A DNA stretch of 64,000 nt from Terriglobus saanensis SP1PR4 (GCF_000179915.2 NC_014963.1:2852001-2916000); one strand, 5' to 3'. Positions 8,500 to 16,940 are shown, counted from the stretch's first letter. Numbers and translations: made by a program. The notes: generated by a model not told the origin, from the sequence alone.

Positions 8500-9144
8500 C
8501 AGGTAAGGAAGTGGCATTGCTGCCACTCCCTCCCCTTAGAACCGGACGTGATAGTTTCCCATCATCCGGCTCAAGCCGTTGGTAAGCCCCGCGCAAGCGG
8601 GGCCGGGGTAACAACGCACAGGGATCAGCGACGTGCGCGGGCCTTCTTGAGTCTCTCGCGAGACTCGAAGTATCCTTTACCCGCTGCCTCGACAGCTTGC
8701 CTTGCGGCACAGCTTGCCCCCGAGAGGGCGAAGCATCGGGCTTACCTTGTTCCGTTTGAACGACACGAATGACTTAGTCCCTGCCTGTACACCGGCGGCC
8801 TTTCTGTCCGTGTGCTCCAAGTGCAGATGGAAGCAACCGGCCGCATGCCTTTTGGCTGGAGCCTGACAGCGCCTTTGGCTCTGTGGGGATGACGGTGCCT
8901 ACGGCAGTTCACATGTGTTGGACATATCATTCAGCCTGCCCCTCTCACCGCTTCGACGCTTGCAGTGCGGAAAAACGCCTCACGGAGTTCTTCCTATCCA
9001 AAGGAAAGAGAGTGGTTGTCTCGACAGCTATTCGACCCAGCCGTTACCAGCCACGCCGATGTCGATAGGCTACTGCGGACGGAACCGCAGGTTCAGTTCA
9101 CTCCTTTCGTGTTGAACAATCATTCAAACGACTTCAAGTCGCAC
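8500..9144 (-). ncRNA. ORF-less group II intron (ribozyme remnant)
   Basis: On the minus strand, 8572-8539 is a textbook 34-nt domain V. It has an 8-bp lower stem GAGCCGGA/TCCGGTTC with the AGC triad and G-U pair, a 2-nt CG bulge, a 6-bp upper stem and a GAAA tetraloop. Domain VI follows as a 10-bp stem (GGGAGTGGCA/TGCCACTTCC, 8530-8507). At 9144 the strand begins GTGCGACTTGAAG, matching the conserved 5' start of group II introns (GUGYG). The span of about 645 nt has no reverse-transcriptase frame, so splicing, if any, would need a maturase in trans. The exact 3' end, around 8500, is uncertain by several bases. Confidence 0.75.
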
Positions 9145-9253
9145 TGCACCTTCCCCCTTTACGGCCTGCGGCGCTTTGAATACTGCAGACGCCTATCTCG
9201 CTAGCTCTAGATGCCAGCGCGCTCACCAGTTTTCATCTCTGTTCAAATGCGCT

Positions 9254-9841
9254 TTAGAGTCCGAGTCCGGTGAGAAAGACATCGATCTGCCGCTCGAAGC
9301 GAGTTCTCTCATAAGACACCAGGGCCATCCGCCAGAGGCCCTGCATGTAAGTGCTGACGACGGGCACAACAAGCTCAGGCTCGAAGCCCTCTGCGAGAAG
9401 TCCATCCCGCTTATCGGCGCTCATCCGAGCGATCATCGCGTTCTGGAGCGTGGAGATTCGCCCTTCGATGTACTGTCGCAGTTCAGCCTCATCAAGTACT
9501 TCGTGCGTCAGGCTTCCAGCCATCATGCAAATGACCGAAGGTGTATCGGGATTGTCGAGAGATTCCAAGATGTCCTTGAACAGCGCGCGTACGCCCAGCG
9601 CAGCCGTGGGTGCCTCTAGAAATTCCTTGGAACGCTTCCGATCAACAGTCTCGTTGTAATGCTTCAGGCACTCCAGGTAGGCTCGCTTCTTGCTTTTCAG
9701 AGTGTTGTAGAAAGAGCTTTCTCCAATACCCATTTCTTTCAGCAGATCGCGCAGCGAAGTGCCTGCATAGCCGCTCTTCCAAAAGAGGCGGGTCGCCCGT
9801 TCCAGGGTGGTGTCGTAATCGAACTCCAAAGTCCGTGCCAT
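9254..9841 (-). CDS. TetR/AcrR-family repressor
   Basis: This 195-residue protein has an N-terminal TetR helix-turn-helix (residues 9-50: TTLERATRLFWKSGYAGTSL, then LKEMGIGESSFYNTL) and a C-terminal ligand-binding domain with no recognisable specificity. It is transcribed away from the peroxiredoxin-like and MFS genes. Two near-identical palindromes in the 118-bp divergent promoter region are the obvious operators. By analogy it represses itself and the two right-hand genes until an inducer, perhaps an electrophile or drug, binds. Confidence 0.9.
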   Translation of the reverse strand: MARTLEFDYDTTLERATRLFWKSGYAGTSLRDLLKEMGIGESSFYNTLKSKKRAYLECLKHYNETVDRKRSKEFLEAPTAALGVRALFKDILESLDNPDTPSVICMMAGSLTHEVLDEAELRQYIEGRISTLQNAMIARMSADKRDGLLAEGFEPELVVPVVSTYMQGLWRMALVSYERTRFERQIDVFLTGLGL

Positions 9842-9859
9842 AAGCGACCTTTCTCATTC

Positions 9860-9927
9860 TGTAGCGAGTGCTGCAAATAATGCTTGACACGCGAGAGTCG
9901 TCCTCTCATTATGTATCGAGTGCTACA
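9860..9927 (+). promoter_or_regulatory. Divergent promoter with twin TetR operators
   Basis: Two 16-bp palindromes, TGTAGCGAGTGCTGCA (9860-9875) and TGTATCGAGTGCTACA (9912-9927), are 52 bp apart. Between them lie TTGACA (9884-9889) and CATTAT (9907-9912) with a 17-bp spacer, a good sigma-70 promoter for the rightward peroxiredoxin-like gene. The downstream operator overlaps the last base of the -10 box. Confidence 0.75.
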
Positions 9928-9959
9928 GATAGTCAACTCGTGGCACTCAGGAGATCAAT

Positions 9960-10625
9960 ATGGCTTACAAACAGGCGGCAGAGTCAATACAGGCAAAGGT
10001 CAAGGCTTCACTTGGAGACAAGTTCAGCATTATTTCCGGTGACATGGAGCGGGTCCGCTCGTCCGACGTGCTGGATCACGCTTTGAAAGTTGGCGATGCC
10101 GCGCCTGAGTTTACCCTACCGGATGCATTCGGCCATGAAGTCTCGCTCGAAAGTCTGCTGGCTGAAGGGCCGCTCGTCATCAGTTTCTACCGAGGCGAAT
10201 GGTGCCCGTACTGCAATCTCGAACTGCGTGAACTGCAGGCGGCTCTGCCAAGGATTCAGGCACTGGGCGCGAAACTGGTCGCGATCTCGCCTGAGAAACC
10301 GGATGGCGGAATTATCGCCACCGAAAAGAACCAACTGACCTTCCCCATCCTCAGCGACTTCAAGAACAAGGTGGCGCGGCAGTTTGGCATCGTCTTTCAA
10401 GTGGGAGATGGGGTGAAGGAACTCGGCAAAAGTCGGTTCAACAACGATCTAGAACTCCGCAATGGAGAAGGGTCTTACCAGCTCCCTGTGCCCGCCACGT
10501 ATGTGATCGACGCCTCTGGGATCATTCGGTTTTCCCACGTCGATGCGGATTACATGACCGGACGTGTGGAGGCGGAAACCGTGGTGGCGGCACTGGAGGC
10601 AATCGCTCAGCCCGTCGTGCAGTAA
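9960..10625 (+). CDS. Peroxiredoxin-like (AhpC/TSA family) protein
   Basis: This 221-residue protein has a thioredoxin fold of the AhpC/TSA (redoxin) type. GDAAPEFTLPDAFG (45-58) is the entry motif, and FYRGEWCPYCNLELREL (76-92) holds the active site with two cysteines in a CPYC arrangement (Cys82, Cys85). That CxxC is more thioredoxin-like than a 2-Cys peroxiredoxin. VPATYVIDASGIIRFSHVDAD near the C-terminus is the usual cis-Pro and beta-strand block. It probably reduces peroxides or acts as a disulfide reductase in the cytosol; no signal peptide is seen. It is the first gene after the twin TetR operators. Confidence 0.85.
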   Translation: MAYKQAAESIQAKVKASLGDKFSIISGDMERVRSSDVLDHALKVGDAAPEFTLPDAFGHEVSLESLLAEGPLVISFYRGEWCPYCNLELRELQAALPRIQALGAKLVAISPEKPDGGIIATEKNQLTFPILSDFKNKVARQFGIVFQVGDGVKELGKSRFNNDLELRNGEGSYQLPVPATYVIDASGIIRFSHVDADYMTGRVEAETVVAALEAIAQPVVQ

Positions 10626-10646
10626 GCCCCGGGATCTCCATGCGGT

Positions 10647-10680
10647 AATCCGCGTCTGGATGTTACGGGCGCGGATTTTC
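10647..10680 (+). terminator. Intrinsic terminator after the peroxiredoxin-like gene
   Basis: The stem AATCCGCG/CGCGGATT with a 15-nt loop runs into TTTTC. A second small hairpin, AACCCTT-GGG-AAGGGTT, lies at 10709-10725 before the next gene. Confidence 0.55.
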
Positions 10681-10774
10681 TCCGCAGGAGGAGTGATGCT
10701 ACAAACCCAACCCTTGGGAAGGGTTTCACAACCCCGGTACACCCGGACGAAACACCTGCTTAGGACGGAAAACT

Positions 10775-12007
10775 ATGACAAGCGCGATTCAAACTCCAAA
10801 CACCCCGTTCGCTCCTCCTATCGGCAAAGTTCTTGTGCCGGTTTTTCTCATCGTCTTCACAGACATCATGGGCTATGGCCTGATGATTCCTCTATTGCCT
10901 TTCTACGCAGAGCATTTTGGAGCTTCCGCCTTCACCGTTGGTATGCTCCTGTCGGTTTTCGCTCTCTGTCAGTTGCTCGCTGGACCTCCGCTGGGTCAGC
11001 TCTCAGATCGGATTGGCAGGAAACCCGTGCTGGTGATTAGCCAGATCGGCACACTTGCGGGATACATACTGCTCGCCTTATCGAACACCCTATGGCTGAT
11101 CTTCCTGGCAAGGATCATCGACGGCTTGACCGCGGGGAACATCTCGGTCGCGCACGCATACGTCTCGGACAATACAGCACCCCAACAGAGAACAAAGGCA
11201 TTCGGTATTGTCGGAGCTGCTTTTGGCCTGGGCATGCTCGTTGGGCCAAGTCTCGGGGGGCTTCTGGCCAGGCACAGCCTGACGACGCCGATTTGGGGAG
11301 CTTGCGTTCTTTCAGCCCTCAGCATCGTGGCGACGGCCATTCTATTGCCGAAGGGAATAAAGGCTGAGCACAAAGGGCCGTCCGAGACTTTGCTTCCCGT
11401 CAAACCAATCTTGGACTGCTTTCGCGATCCAGCGACAAGCGGGATCTTTTTTCTCTTGTCTCTCTTCTATTTTGTCTTCAACACATTCATATCCGGGTTT
11501 GCTTTGTTTTTGGCCGGGCGCGTCACCTGGGGGGGAGAGCCGATCGGACCGCAGACCGCAGGGTTTATGTTCGCTTACGCCGGTCTCCTGAATTTCTTCT
11601 TCCAGGCGATAGCTCTGGGACACCTTGTACGGTGGTTCCGGGAGCGCACCTTGGTCTTCACTGGTTTCCTGCTGATGGCCATCGGATTTGGTCTGCTCTC
11701 GCTGAGCCATACCGTTCTCGTAACACTGGTATTCCTTACCCTGAGCCATAGTGGTGCGGCGGTACTCAGGCCGACGATCACGGCGCGGCTCTCAAAACGT
11801 GTTTCACCACAGCGTCAGGGTCTGGTGATGGGTGTCAATCAATCCGTTATGTCGATTGCCTCTGTTCTCGCACCTCTCGTGGTAGGCCTTTTGATCAATC
11901 ACGGCTTATACGTTGGCTGGGCTCTCTGGATGTCAGTAATCGCTGCTGCAGGAGCGTTTGGTGTGTCACGCATTTCGTCCATGAGAGATGAACCAGCGGT
12001 CAGTTAG
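10775..12007 (+). CDS. MFS efflux transporter (TetA/Bcr-like)
   Basis: The 410 residues have about 12 predicted membrane helices. The N-terminal signature DIMGYGLMIPLLPFYAEHFG matches drug:H+ antiporter MFS proteins, and the loop 2-3 motif A, GPPLGQLSDRIGRKPVLV, is complete, as is motif C-like GLGMLVGPSLGGLLA in helix 5. It probably exports a drug or toxic metabolite across the inner membrane. It lies downstream of the peroxiredoxin-like gene on the same strand, with a hairpin between them, and is followed by a strong terminator. It is likely under the same TetR control. The substrate cannot be told from sequence. Confidence 0.9.
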   Translation: MTSAIQTPNTPFAPPIGKVLVPVFLIVFTDIMGYGLMIPLLPFYAEHFGASAFTVGMLLSVFALCQLLAGPPLGQLSDRIGRKPVLVISQIGTLAGYILLALSNTLWLIFLARIIDGLTAGNISVAHAYVSDNTAPQQRTKAFGIVGAAFGLGMLVGPSLGGLLARHSLTTPIWGACVLSALSIVATAILLPKGIKAEHKGPSETLLPVKPILDCFRDPATSGIFFLLSLFYFVFNTFISGFALFLAGRVTWGGEPIGPQTAGFMFAYAGLLNFFFQAIALGHLVRWFRERTLVFTGFLLMAIGFGLLSLSHTVLVTLVFLTLSHSGAAVLRPTITARLSKRVSPQRQGLVMGVNQSVMSIASVLAPLVVGLLINHGLYVGWALWMSVIAAAGAFGVSRISSMRDEPAVS

Positions 12008-12023
12008 CTAACGGCAACACAGA

Positions 12024-12054
12024 CGAGGGCGGCGAAACTCGCCGCCCTCGTTTC
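12024..12054 (+). terminator. Intrinsic terminator after the MFS gene
   Basis: A perfect 11-bp stem, CGAGGGCGGCG/CGCCGCCCTCG, with loop AAACT is followed by TTTCC. Confidence 0.8.
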
Positions 12055-12114
12055 CAATGTGTGCCTCGCAAATCGGCGATGGGACACAACCAGCCACAAC
12101 AGATTAGGAAGATC

Positions 12115-13083
12115 ATGTCGAACACCGTCATCACCGAAACCACCACGCGCGACACCGTCATTCTCGGCTCCGGCTGCGGCGGCCTCACCGCCGCCATCTA
12201 CACCGGACGCGCCAATCTCAAGCCGCTCGTCATCGAAGGCCACGAGCCCGGCGGCCAACTCTCCATCACCACGCTGGTCGAAAACTTCCCCGGCTGGCCT
12301 GAAGGCGTGCAGGGTCCCGAACTCGTCGAAAACATGCGCAAGCAGGCCAAGAAGTTCGGTGCTGAAGTCGGGATGGGTCACCTCGTCAGCGCAGACCTCT
12401 CCAAGTCGCCGATCGTCCTCAACTTCGGCAACAAGATCGTCCACACCCGCACGCTCATCGTCGCGTCCGGCGCCAGCGCGCGCTGGCTCGGCCTGCCCAG
12501 CGAACAGGCCCTCATCGGCCACGGCGTCTCTTCCTGCGCCACCTGCGACGGCTTCTTCTTCTCCGGCAAAGAGATCTGCGTCATCGGCGGCGGAGACTCC
12601 GCCATGGAAGAAGCAATGTTCCTCACGCGCTTCGCGACCAAGGTTTACCTGATCCACCGCTCGGCACAATTCCGCGCCAGCAAGATCATGCTGGCCCGCG
12701 CCATGGCGCACCCGCAGATTGAGTTCCTCACGAGCACTGTCGTCGAAGAAGTCCTCGGCGTCGAAGAGAAAGAAGTCAAGGGCATCCGCGTCCGCCACAC
12801 CGTGACCGGCGACGTGAAGGACATCCCGCTCTCCGGCTTCTTCCTCGGCATCGGCCACATTCCCAACGCGAAGTTCTTCTCCGGCCAGATGGATCTCGAC
12901 GAGGACGGCTACATCAGGAGCAAGGACAACGTCTTCACCACGCACAACGGCCACGTCATCCCCGGCGTCTTCTGCGCGGGTGACGTTCAGGACCGCCGCT
13001 ACCGGCAGGCCATCACCGCCGCCGGTTCAGGCTGCATGGCTGCTCTGGAAGTAGAAAAGTACCTCGAGGAGCACGGCCGCTAA
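12115..13083 (+). CDS. trxB: Thioredoxin reductase
   Basis: The FAD/NADPH disulfide oxidoreductase has 322 residues from the ATG at 12115, which follows AGGAAG; an in-frame ATG at 12061 has no such site. Motifs: the FAD loop GSGCGGLTAA (18-27), the redox-active CATC (141-144) and the NADPH loop GGGDSAMEE (158-166). GVFCAGDVQDRRYRQAITAA near the C-terminus is the second FAD contact. It transfers electrons from NADPH to thioredoxin. The gene is more GC-rich, with strongly C/G-ending codons, than the neighbouring island genes, suggesting a different or more host-adapted origin. It could supply electrons to the nearby peroxiredoxin-like protein. Confidence 0.95.
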   Translation: MSNTVITETTTRDTVILGSGCGGLTAAIYTGRANLKPLVIEGHEPGGQLSITTLVENFPGWPEGVQGPELVENMRKQAKKFGAEVGMGHLVSADLSKSPIVLNFGNKIVHTRTLIVASGASARWLGLPSEQALIGHGVSSCATCDGFFFSGKEICVIGGGDSAMEEAMFLTRFATKVYLIHRSAQFRASKIMLARAMAHPQIEFLTSTVVEEVLGVEEKEVKGIRVRHTVTGDVKDIPLSGFFLGIGHIPNAKFFSGQMDLDEDGYIRSKDNVFTTHNGHVIPGVFCAGDVQDRRYRQAITAAGSGCMAALEVEKYLEEHGR

Positions 13084-13680
13084 TCACGGTCCGAACTCCT
13101 CGACTCCGTGTGCCCCGTTCATCAAGCCGGTGCAATCGCAGCGATGGTACGTCACATCCTGGCGCAACAACTCGCCGAGTCCGTAGCGCAAGGTTGTCCC
13201 TGCAAGGTATTGCCCGTACCTGGATGCATATCGCTTCGCGTAGCCGTCTGCACCTTCGCCCCACTCAGGTATGGCACCGTGCTCAGGATGGTTTCCCGGT
13301 CCAACAAATCCGTCAGGAGGATATGGAACCTTCAACGTGCGGCTTTGGTCGACACCTGCCTGAAGCGCGGGTACGAGGAATGCTGCCGGTCCAATCAAGT
13401 CGTAAAGGAAGAGCTTCTCGCGCACCTTCATGGGGCGGTAATTCGGATTGGGCGCAGGAGACGGGACTGATGATGACTGAGATGTAGCACCAGGACGCTC
13501 GTTCTGAGATGTCGATACCGGAATGGGCGAATCGGGAAGCTCTGGATTGGCGATCTCTGCCACGGCAGATGAGGACACAGCCTGGGCCACAAGTTGCATC
13601 CTCGATCCGCCAAGGAGACAGAGGAGCACCAGAGCTGCAAGATGGAACTTGGAGCGAATCAATGCGGGGATATTCTTCAT
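13084..13680 (-). CDS. Exported protein of unknown function, probably C-terminally truncated
   Basis: The 198-residue product has a signal peptide (LAALVLLCLLGGSRMQLVAQA), then a Pro/Ser-rich linker (residues 45-80). A compact domain follows, beginning RPMKVREKLFLYDLIGPAAF and containing DGYAKRYASRYGQYLAG and LLRQDVTYHRCDCTG. It stops abruptly after this block, with its stop touching the trxB stop. I do not recognise a named family. The abrupt end after what looks like the middle of a domain, at a junction with a gene of different base composition, suggests that a recombination event removed the C-terminus. It faces trxB tail to tail. Confidence 0.5.
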   Translation of the reverse strand: MKNIPALIRSKFHLAALVLLCLLGGSRMQLVAQAVSSSAVAEIANPELPDSPIPVSTSQNERPGATSQSSSVPSPAPNPNYRPMKVREKLFLYDLIGPAAFLVPALQAGVDQSRTLKVPYPPDGFVGPGNHPEHGAIPEWGEGADGYAKRYASRYGQYLAGTTLRYGLGELLRQDVTYHRCDCTGLMNGAHGVEEFGP

Positions 13681-13737
13681 TTGAGGGAAACTTCCTTCTG
13701 AACAATCAGTTGTTTGGGCTTAGGACCAGCAGACCGC

Positions 13738-14151
13738 CTACAGCGCGGAGTGTTCTTCGGCGACCGGGGCAGACAGTCCCGGCTGATCGTTCAGCCAGTA
13801 GTAGGTGAAGTAAGAGATGGAAACGACCGTGATTGGAATCACGAGCCTCACCCCTTGGCCGAAACCCTGAACGGCGAAATGGCACCATGCCGCTCCGACG
13901 AAGTCGAAGACGAAACCTGCATAAGCCCATTCTTTGAGGCTTGGATATTTCGGTACCAAGAGGGTGATAGCGCCGGCTATTTTCAGAATTCCGATCAGGC
14001 TCATGATGTAAAGGGGAAAGCCTATTTCACGGAATTTCGTATCCATAATCTGCGTGTGCAGCAGATACGAGGTCCCGGTGAAAAGGAACACGCAGCAAAA
14101 CAAGCCTGTGCTTGCCCAATACGTGATCTTCAAAGTCTTCAGAGTTTTCAC
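13738..14151 (-). CDS. DoxX-like small membrane protein
   Basis: From a GTG start at 14151 with AGGAG 7 bases upstream, the product has 137 residues and four hydrophobic segments: WASTGLFCCVFLFTGTSYLL, FPLYIMSLIGILKIAGAITL with the conserved LKIAGAITLLVPKYPSLKEW loop, AYAGFVFDFVGAAWCHFAVQG and LVIPITVVSISYFTYYW. This is the DoxX/DoxD-like quinone-associated membrane family. The reaction is unknown for most members. An in-frame upstream ATG at 14274 would add 41 residues overlapping the next gene and is less likely. It lies downstream of the metallo-hydrolase gene on the same strand. Confidence 0.8.
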   Translation of the reverse strand: MKTLKTLKITYWASTGLFCCVFLFTGTSYLLHTQIMDTKFREIGFPLYIMSLIGILKIAGAITLLVPKYPSLKEWAYAGFVFDFVGAAWCHFAVQGFGQGVRLVIPITVVSISYFTYYWLNDQPGLSAPVAEEHSAL

Positions 14152-14221
14152 TGGTTGCTCCTGAGCACTGTTTCTATGTGGGGGAGGATCATATGGGTCC
14201 GGTATTCCGATCGGCGGGGAG

Positions 14222-15209
14222 CTAACGTGTTGCCTTCGCTTCCGCGTACAGAGCCGACACAAACCGATCGGCACTATTGCCTAAGCCAGCGGGCAAGGGA
14301 TCTGTCCCACCCGGAACCTTGGCGTCATATGGAGCGGTGAGCTTCGCAGCAATCACCTGTTGAAGCGAACTTCCGCTCGCCACCATCGTCTGAACCTTGG
14401 CTCGAATGTCGAGGATCATGTCGCGATAGGCTTTGACATCTGTGAGTGTGGGCAACGACCCATGCCCAGGCACGAGCTTCGTATTTGCATCAGCGGTACT
14501 CAGCAACAGATCGATGGCTTCGAGCGTTCCCTTGAATGAGGCACCGCGAGTCGCGTCGACAAACGGATAGCCGTAGTTGCGGTAAAAGTCGCCGATCATG
14601 ATGACATTGGCCGTCTCGAAGCGGATCATCGTGTCGCCGTTGGTGTGGCCTGATGGAAGGGGGATGAGGTCTACCGTTTCACCATCGAGGTGAATCTTCA
14701 ACGGCGAATTGCTTCCGTAGGTCACGATGGGAAGGCGCTCGGGATCTTTCCAAGAAGCAGCATCCCCAATCGCTGCCAGAACTGCCGGAGGAGGTGGCGT
14801 GATGAGAGCCTGTCTCACTTCTTCACGGGCGAAGATGAGAGCACCCATCTTTGCAAAATTGGGATTCCCGCCAGTATGGTCAGGATGATAGTGGGTGTCG
14901 ATCAGAAACCGGATCGGACCGGGATTGATCTCTTTGATTGCGGCAGCAAGCTTGCCGGAAAGAGGCGCGTAGGTCGCATCGACCATCAACACTCCCTCAG
15001 GTCCCGCCAGGATACCGACGACCACCCGCTGCCTCGGGATGGCCAGCGTCTGCACCGGGCGAGCCGGTAAGGATGTAGACATTCGGCGCGAGCTGCTGGG
15101 GAATGAACTGGACTTCGGCGTAGCTAATTCCAGCTCCCTGCGCGACGGCCAGCGCAGTAATCATTACTGCAGCAAAGGCAAAGAACACGTTCCTCAAAAT
15201 AGTTTTCAT
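14222..15209 (-). pseudogene. Exported metallo-beta-lactamase-fold hydrolase, one frameshift
   Basis: The N-terminal frame starts at 15209 (MKTILRNVFFAFAAVMITAL, a signal peptide ending in AVAQG) and reads to LAPNVYILTGSPGADAGHPE. The rest is in another frame: GILAGPEGVLMVDATYAPLS, the metal motif THYHPDHTGG, SGHTNGDTMIRF, GDFYRNYGYP and VPGHGS, all MBL ligands intact. The shift is near 15018, where GGTCGTCGGTATC would need one base fewer or two more to give the family's AAGGR-x-GILAG. With only one lesion it is either a young pseudogene or a sequencing artefact. The family contains periplasmic hydrolases of varied substrate. Confidence 0.8.
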
Positions 15210-15332
15210 GCTGTATTGGCTCCTTCGATCGAGCGCTGGAGCGCAATCGATCTGGACTTGATTACAGCTCCCTTTGAAGACCTGCTTCGTAAGCTTGTGT
15301 GAAGTTAGGTAAAGCAAGAGAGCTCTCAAGGT

Positions 15333-16073
15333 TTACTGCTGTTGCACTTTGAAGTTCGTCACAAATACGTCCGTATTATGTGCAAAACGAAGGCCATAAG
15401 AACCGTCGAATGACTTGAGCCTCTTGGGTCCAGTCAGTGTGGCTTTGTCGTATGTGCCGACCGCAGTTCCATTGATCGAACAAGTGATTTTGTCGTCCTT
15501 GACCGAGAGTGCGATGTCTTGCGTTACAGGCTGGCCTTTGTCGGAAGCTTTATGGATGGCTTGATTTTTCTCTCCAAAGAGACCGTTTAGTCGGAACGGT
15601 GCTGGCCCAAACCCACGCGCTATGAATCTCCCATCTCCATACGCGCCACAGTAGAACGCGGTCTGGGATGAAGTCCCCATATCGTTCCCGCCGATGAAGA
15701 CCCCGTAAGGATGGGGATGAGAATTGAGATTCATGAACCTGGGTTCATTGAAGGTCGCTGTCACCGTGTAATTTCCTGTGACGATCGAACCAGTCTTCCA
15801 GTAACTAACAGCTGGCCCAGTCGTGATGTGAAATGCACCGGTTTCCTCTGCAAGCCTTGCATCGGAAATTGACATGCCAGCTTTCTGCTCAGCGGCATCG
15901 ACCTTCCCGCTCCAGCCGGAGATCTTGATTCCACCATCCGTAACCGCGCGTGAACCCTCCGCGGGTGGGCTTCCCGGCAAACCTACGAGACGCTTGCGTA
16001 TGGATGTGCAGCCCGTAAAAAGAGCGATGACCATCATCGAGACAACGACCGGTTGGAACCTAATCTTGCGCAT
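15333..16073 (-). CDS. Lipoprotein with a LamG/DUF1080-like sandwich domain
   Basis: From the ATG at 16073, preceded by GAGG, the protein has 246 residues. The lipobox ALFTGC at about residue 20 implies lipid anchoring after signal peptidase II cleavage. The mature part resembles concanavalin-like jelly-roll domains: YWKTGSIVTGNYTVTATFNE, then HPYGVFIGGNDM, then DITLSVKDDKITCSINGTAV-type strands (actual start IALSVKDDKITCSINGTAVG) and FAHNTDVFVTNFKVQQ at the end. Such domains bind sugars or other ligands; nothing shows a catalytic site. It is monocistronic, followed by the MBL gene on the same strand after a 120-bp gap. Confidence 0.7.
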   Translation of the reverse strand: MRKIRFQPVVVSMMVIALFTGCTSIRKRLVGLPGSPPAEGSRAVTDGGIKISGWSGKVDAAEQKAGMSISDARLAEETGAFHITTGPAVSYWKTGSIVTGNYTVTATFNEPRFMNLNSHPHPYGVFIGGNDMGTSSQTAFYCGAYGDGRFIARGFGPAPFRLNGLFGEKNQAIHKASDKGQPVTQDIALSVKDDKITCSINGTAVGTYDKATLTGPKRLKSFDGSYGLRFAHNTDVFVTNFKVQQQ

Positions 16074-16084
16074 TGCTACCTCTC

Positions 16085-16249
16085 TCAACGTCGGTAGATA
16101 CGGTACGCAAGTCGAAACAGCCGCGACCGATAGCTGGCGAAAAGTGAGTCGACGCCAACGCCCGGCACTCCACGTTCCCGAAATAATTTCGCTGCGCTTG
16201 TCAGAATCAACTCTCGGTTCTCGGCGGCTTTCTTCTTGGAAATCTTCAT
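16085..16249 (-). pseudogene. TetR regulator stub (N-terminal HTH only)
   Basis: A 54-codon frame from an ATG at 16249 starts MKISKKKAAENRELILTSAA, then KLFRERGVPGVGVDSLF. This is the first two helices of a TetR-family DNA-binding domain. It then runs into unrelated sequence and a stop. The recognition helix and ligand domain are absent. It lies just upstream of the lipoprotein gene on the same strand. Confidence 0.7.
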
Positions 16250-16626
16250 TACGGACCTCATCCTTTTTGGTATCGGTCGCTACTATTATGCAATGATAGC
16301 TTGCGCCATGATTAGTTTGCTACCGCAGTCTTTACAAAACTTTACAAACGCTTACAAGTCGCCGATTGCCAAGCTCTTACAACAAATGAACCGCGCAGTA
16401 GCTGCTACGCGGGCCAGGACCGTCGATTCCGAACTCGGATCGATCCTGCGTTTCAAACGCGACTCGAAGCGTACCGAGTCCGAGATCGTGTGGACTACGT
16501 GTAAGCCTGAATCCTTCCACAGCTCAGAGGCTGAACGTGTGCCAGCGTGTCGTGAGGGCAGAACGGAGGGATGAATCTGCGAGCTGTCTTAACCCAGATC
16601 GGATTACCGATGAAGAGGAATTGAGA
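16250..16626. other. Intergenic stretch, no convincing gene
   Basis: The stretch contains an open frame (16236-16574, plus) with no recognisable features and a composition typical of non-coding DNA. The first 60 bases, AT-rich and with CTATTATGCAATGATAG, could be the old promoter and operator of the TetR stub. Confidence 0.4.
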
Positions 16627-16720
16627 GTGACCGAGTCCGTTCCAATCGAGCTAAAAGAGCAGCCATCATCCTCGCGGAAGAGTTGGACTATGCGAGAGCA
16701 GCGGAACGACTAAATGGACT
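16627..16720 (+). pseudogene. LysR-like HTH remnant
   Basis: From GTG at 16627 the frame reads VTESVPIELK. After a one-base shift it reads RAAIILAEELDYARAAERLN. This matches the start of the small LysR-like protein at 21006-21266 (VKLKWAAIMLADELSYAGAA). Only the first two helices remain. Confidence 0.6.
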
Positions 16721-16745
16721 AGAACGAGGATTGACAGGAGTGACT

Positions 16746-16934
16746 ATGGGCGATTCAAAGGTTAGTACTGGCGAACTCATTCATGTCCACGTCTGCATTC
16801 ATTGCGGGTCAATATTCAGACGGGAGGCCTTCGAAGGGAGAGCTCTTACGTCCGGTTTGTTTACTTGTCCAAAGTGCGGCGACGAAGGGCCGCTTAACGT
16901 CGAGATTAGAAATACTGACGAACTCTCGGCCTAG
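16746..16934 (+). CDS. Small zinc-ribbon protein
   Basis: A 62-residue product starts at 16746, seven bases after AGGAG. It has two Cys pairs, CIHCG (about residues 18-22) and CPKCG (about 41-45), the ligand set of a small zinc ribbon. The N-terminus is polar and the tail acidic. Such proteins often accompany regulators or act as small nucleic-acid-binding adaptors, but I do not recognise this one. Its stop is 6 bases from the stop of the convergent LysR gene. Confidence 0.6.
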   Translation: MGDSKVSTGELIHVHVCIHCGSIFRREAFEGRALTSGLFTCPKCGDEGPLNVEIRNTDELSA

Positions 16935-16940
16935 CAGATT

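Noticed and set aside
12004-12954. Long minus-strand open frame of 316 codons opposite trxB
   Set aside because: It is the antisense shadow of GC-rich trxB codons; its Asp/Glu/Ala-rich translation has no motifs and the opposite strand has a complete, well-conserved enzyme.
16236-16574. 112-codon plus-strand open frame
   Set aside because: No ribosome site, no motifs, composition like non-coding DNA, and it overlaps the TetR stub promoter.
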